DNA of 16,470 bases. Origin: Candidatus Acidiferrales bacterium (GTDB lineage: Bacteria > Acidobacteriota > Terriglobia > Acidiferrales > UBA7541). Within the stretch, counting starts at the first letter, position 1; every line of letters begins with the position of its first letter. Made by a program: the position numbers and the translations under genes. The stretch lies in contig JASHWB010000069.1 in assembly GCA_030044295.1 (NCBI GenBank), positions 1 to 16,470 of the forward strand. The letters are read 5' to 3'. Below, piece by piece: positions 14,539 through 16,470 of the stretch. The notes under the pieces were generated by a model. The model made no database searches. It had not been told where the DNA came from and saw nothing but the letters and a program-made list of their open reading frames with translations.

Positions 14539-15225
14539 CTATTGACCGGTCGCATAAGATGCATTCCGCAGCAGCATTGCTGGCAGCGCCAGGTTTGAGT
14601 CCATGCGCACGACCATTCCCGTCTTGGCCGGCAATTCGACGTCCTTGCCCTTGCGCGCGGCAATATAGGCGCCGCTGCCCGCCAGGCCCAGGACCGTTCC
14701 GCGCATCACGCGGCTAAAAACCAATCCAACGGTTGCGCCGCCCGCCGTTCCCATGGCCGCGTCCATCACGTCAGTTTTCACACTTTGGTGCTCTTGGACG
14801 ACTTCGCCCTCGATCGTGGTCAAGTCCTTCCGTTGGGCCACATCGGTGCCGCTACCGTAGATGTTGACGATGCTCATCCGTGCGGGAAAGAGCCGGCTAT
14901 CGATTTCCACCGAATCGAAAACCAGGTTCAGTGACGCGCCTCCACGAAACGCCGAAAACCACCGTGGGTGCTCCACGCTGGCCACGTGTCCATGAACGAT
15001 CGCGCCGGCCGGTAGCACCAGGTTCGAGCCTGTAAACACCGGTTCGGTCACCACGGCCGTGAAGGGGTCACCGATCCGCGCCACGCGGCTGCTCAATCCG
15101 TTGATCAGGCTGACGCGCACTTCCGTCCCCGGAATTACTTGCCGGGAATCCGCTTGCGCGTGCACCGCGGGCGTGACAATCATCGAGCACGCCAGCGCCG
15201 CGAAAATCGCCATCCATCGCTTCAT
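14539..15225 (-). CDS. Secreted protein of unknown function with glycine-zipper-like segment
   Basis: This protein has 228 residues and a clear signal peptide (MKRWMAIFAALACSMIVTPAVHAQA). The ATG at 15225 is fixed by AGGAGGA (15237 down to 15231), 5 nt away; the frame is open to 15345, but that part is not used. The mature part begins with an SRQVIPGTEVRVSLINGLSSRVARIGDPFTAVV-type region followed by LVLPAGAIVHGHV. I recall this pattern from many acidobacterial secreted proteins of no known function; it suggests a small beta-barrel domain. A Gly/Ala-rich stretch (MGTAGGATVGLVFSRVMRGTVLGLAGSGAYIAA) could insert in or lie against a membrane. The C-terminal KTGMVVRMDSNLAL is beta-like. It converges with the PilZ-like gene and diverges from the TlpA-like gene. 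I do not assign a function. Confidence 0.8.
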   Translation of the reverse strand: MKRWMAIFAALACSMIVTPAVHAQADSRQVIPGTEVRVSLINGLSSRVARIGDPFTAVVTEPVFTGSNLVLPAGAIVHGHVASVEHPRWFSAFRGGASLNLVFDSVEIDSRLFPARMSIVNIYGSGTDVAQRKDLTTIEGEVVQEHQSVKTDVMDAAMGTAGGATVGLVFSRVMRGTVLGLAGSGAYIAARKGKDVELPAKTGMVVRMDSNLALPAMLLRNASYATGQ

Positions 15226-15244
15226 TACGATCCTCCTGTTTGGA

Positions 15245-15412
15245 GCGGACGCGCATGGGGCGTCCGCAAAGGCACCCTGGCGACTGGCTTCCGGTTCGCA
15301 ATGGGTGAAAGGTCGAAGCGCCGCGTGGGACTGGTTCGGCGTCACTTCGCATTACCCCTCGTTTCGTGAGGGGTGCCGCTGGCGCAGCGGAACGGGTGCG
15401 GAGGACGCACCC
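15245..15412 (-). promoter_or_regulatory. Stem-loop array in the 5' leader of the secreted gene (possible cis-acting RNA)
   Basis: There are five stems. (1) GCGGACGC 15245-15252 with GCGTCCGC 15260-15267, 8 bp, 7-nt loop. (2) CGAAG+CGCCG 15314-15323 with CGGCG 15337-15341 and CTTCG 15345-15349, 10 bp with a 3-nt bulge. (3) ACCCCTC 15354-15360 with GAGGGGT 15368-15374, 7 bp. (4) CCGCT 15376-15380 with AGCGG 15386-15390. (5) GGGTGCG 15394-15400 with CGCACCC 15406-15412, 7 bp, 5-nt loop. CACCC 15273-15277 can also pair with GGGTG 15303-15307. Stem 1 ends 7 nt before the Shine-Dalgarno. I cannot match the array to a named riboswitch. Confidence 0.5.
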
Positions 15413-15567
15413 AGGCGATACGGTACACCACCTTTTCCCCGTTTGCACAATATTTCTGCGAATGTGCAGTTAAAAGTTCCAGACCAGCAGCGGAAAACCG
15501 CCAGACGCGACTCGCATTCCGGCGCTCGAGCCCATCGCTTCGATCGGCCTAGTTACTGCTAAATTGG

Positions 15568-15597
15568 TTAACTATACAGGCCGGATACGTATATAAT
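15568..15597 (+). promoter_or_regulatory. Sigma-70 promoter of the TlpA-like gene, overlapped by a dyad
   Basis: The -10 box TATAAT (15592-15597) is perfect. The -35 candidate TTAACT (15568-15573) matches 4 of 6 at an 18-bp spacing. The start of transcription would be near 15604-15606, at the ATG (15606). An inverted repeat CGGAT (15582-15586) / ATCCG (15596-15600) with a 9-bp spacer, and the palindrome ATACGTAT (15585-15592), overlap the -10 box and could be an operator. Confidence 0.6.
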
Positions 15598-15605
15598 CCG
15601 CAGCC

Positions 15606-16208
15606 ATGGCGCGCAGGCTGCCCCTCGGAGCCCTTCAGATCGCCGGCATTGCCGCGGTCGTGGTGTTTACCGTGTTTATCACCTGGCAAGCGAAGCGCCT
15701 CGAAACGCGGCTCTCGGGCGTTGCGGACACAGCGGTGATGGTGCACCGGCAGGCGCCCTCATTCTCTCTGCCTTCGCTTTCCGGTCAGCAAGTCTCGCTC
15801 GCCAACTATCGCGGAGAAAAAGTGATCGTAAGCTTCTGGGCCAGTTGGTGTGGCCCCTGCCGCATGGAGATGCCCGAGCTGAGAGCCTTTTACGACCAGT
15901 ATCACAATAACGGCGCGAACTTCGAACTGCTGGCCGTCAGCCTCGACGACAATCGCGCCGATCCCGCTAAATTCGCCGCGGATGAAAAGCTTCCCTTCCC
16001 CGTGCTGCTCGATCTGACGCAGCAAACCGCGGGAGCTTACAGCGCCAACGCCATTCCGACGCTGTACGTGGTCGACGAGAGCGGGAAAATCATTTTCGGA
16101 CGCGTGGGTTATGATTCCACGATCGCATTTCAACTGGCGGCTGCGCTGGGGATCAAGATAACCCCCGCCGCGGCGGGAGCAATCGAAAGTGGCGGCACCA
16201 GCAATTGA
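15606..16208 (+). CDS. Membrane-anchored TlpA/ResA-like thiol-disulfide oxidoreductase
   Basis: This protein has 200 residues. An N-terminal signal anchor (ALQIAGIAAVVVFTVFITW, about residues 9-27) would place a thioredoxin-fold domain outside the cytoplasmic membrane. The AlkyI hydroperoxide reductase/TlpA-type opening (APSFSLPSLSGQQVSLANYRGEKVIVSFWASW) leads to the active-site pair Cys82-Cys85 in WCGPC. The cis-Pro region is AIPTLYVVDESGKI. Family members reduce apocytochrome c or other exported thiols; that could serve the quinohaemoprotein's haem attachment, but this link is speculation. The ATG at 15606 lacks a Shine-Dalgarno and lies 8 nt after a perfect -10 box, so translation may be leaderless. 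The next gene overlaps its 3' end by 20 nt. Confidence 0.9.
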   Translation: MARRLPLGALQIAGIAAVVVFTVFITWQAKRLETRLSGVADTAVMVHRQAPSFSLPSLSGQQVSLANYRGEKVIVSFWASWCGPCRMEMPELRAFYDQYHNNGANFELLAVSLDDNRADPAKFAADEKLPFPVLLDLTQQTAGAYSANAIPTLYVVDESGKIIFGRVGYDSTIAFQLAAALGIKITPAAAGAIESGGTSN

Positions 16209-16470
16209 GTTCCGCAACGTGACGAAGGTCTATCGCCGGCGCATCGCGGGCGAGGAAATTCCCGCGCTCGCGGATGTCTCCTTCGAGGTGTTGCCCGGCG
16301 AGGTATGCGCCTTTTTAGGACCCAACGGCGCGGGCAAAACCACCAGCATCAGCATCCTAATGGGCTTTCTCTATGCGGACTCCGGCGACATTCGCGTTCT
16401 CGGGTGCGAGCCCGGAGACGTCCGCGCCAAACAGCAGATCGGCTTCCTGCCCGAAAATTTCGCCTTCTAC
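16189..16470 (+). CDS. ABC transporter ATP-binding protein, 3' end cut by window
   Basis: The first 94 residues of an ABC ATPase are visible (frame GTG 16189: VAAPAIEFRNVTKVYRR...). They show the aromatic A-loop region (KVYRR), Walker A GPNGAGKTT (residues 44-52, Lys50) and the Q-loop-like IGFLPENFAFY at the window edge. FLPE in place of a Q-x-x-Q-loop glutamine resembles the ABC-2/export type (CcmA/NatA-like), which would be a transporter with a separate membrane protein downstream. The GTG has GGGAG 9 nt upstream and lies inside the TlpA-like gene (20-nt overlap), so the two are co-transcribed and probably translationally coupled. The cargo cannot be told. Confidence 0.88.
   Translation, partial: MAAPAIEFRNVTKVYRRRIAGEEIPALADVSFEVLPGEVCAFLGPNGAGKTTSISILMGFLYADSGDIRVLGCEPGDVRAKQQIGFLPENFAFY

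Larger units (their letters stand above)
15226..15605. other. Divergent intergenic region with structured leader and promoter
   Basis: These 380 bp hold no gene. The left two thirds are a row of stem-loops in the leader of the minus-strand secreted gene. The right end holds the sigma-70 promoter of the TlpA-like gene. The stretch 15413-15560 is lower in GC and could hold the minus-strand promoter, but I cannot fix one. Confidence 0.6.

Noticed and set aside
15461..15484. Minus-strand GTCTGG...TGCACATTC as a sigma-54-type site for the secreted gene
   Set aside because: GG and GC are 11 nt apart, one too many; kept only as a near miss.

Overview
The window is about 60% GC and reads like a soil Acidobacteriota chromosome. 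That call is an inference, drawn from acidobacterial-style PilZ-like proteins, an HPERSEG-type interspersed repeat, the SRP RNA-dnaX arrangement and overall protein flavour. It is not a database result. There is no CRISPR array, tRNA, rRNA, transposase, integrase or phage gene; the window is chromosomal, with one regulatory cluster that stands out.

Left part (1-2058, minus strand): dnaX (DNA polymerase III tau/gamma subunit) lacks only its extreme C-terminus, which runs off the window. The small SRP RNA (ffs) lies just upstream of it on the same strand. The 55 bp between them carry an extra copy of part of the SRP RNA 3' arm.

Respiration and efflux (2354-10580, plus strand): a secreted PQQ-dependent alcohol-dehydrogenase-type quinohaemoprotein with a C-terminal cytochrome c domain is followed by a type II NADH:quinone oxidoreductase. 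Both would feed electrons into the respiratory chain. Next come a lipoprotein RND adaptor and an MdtB/MdtC-type RND pump, 14 nt apart. No outer-membrane channel gene is present here.

Regulatory cluster (10696-14431, plus strand): a small M50 (site-2-protease family) membrane metalloprotease, a 110-residue PilZ-like protein, an NtrC-type sigma-54 activator (receiver, AAA+ with intact GAFTGA, Fis-type HTH) and a second PilZ-like protein. The activator and both PilZ-like genes each have an upstream element of the form TCTGGC-N7-GTGC[A/C]CTT, with the GG-N10-GC geometry of a sigma-54 promoter. In the two PilZ-like genes 16 fixed bases are identical and only the 7-nt spacer differs. I read this as a small sigma-54 regulon in which the activator may control itself and its two neighbours. 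It is the most notable finding here.

Right part (14539-16470): a secreted protein of unknown function on the minus strand has a long leader holding at least five perfect or near-perfect stem-loops. Divergent to it is a membrane-anchored TlpA-like thiol-disulfide protein. Its TATAAT box lies 8 nt before the ATG, which suggests a leaderless mRNA. It overlaps by 20 nt an ABC-transporter ATPase gene that is cut by the window end.
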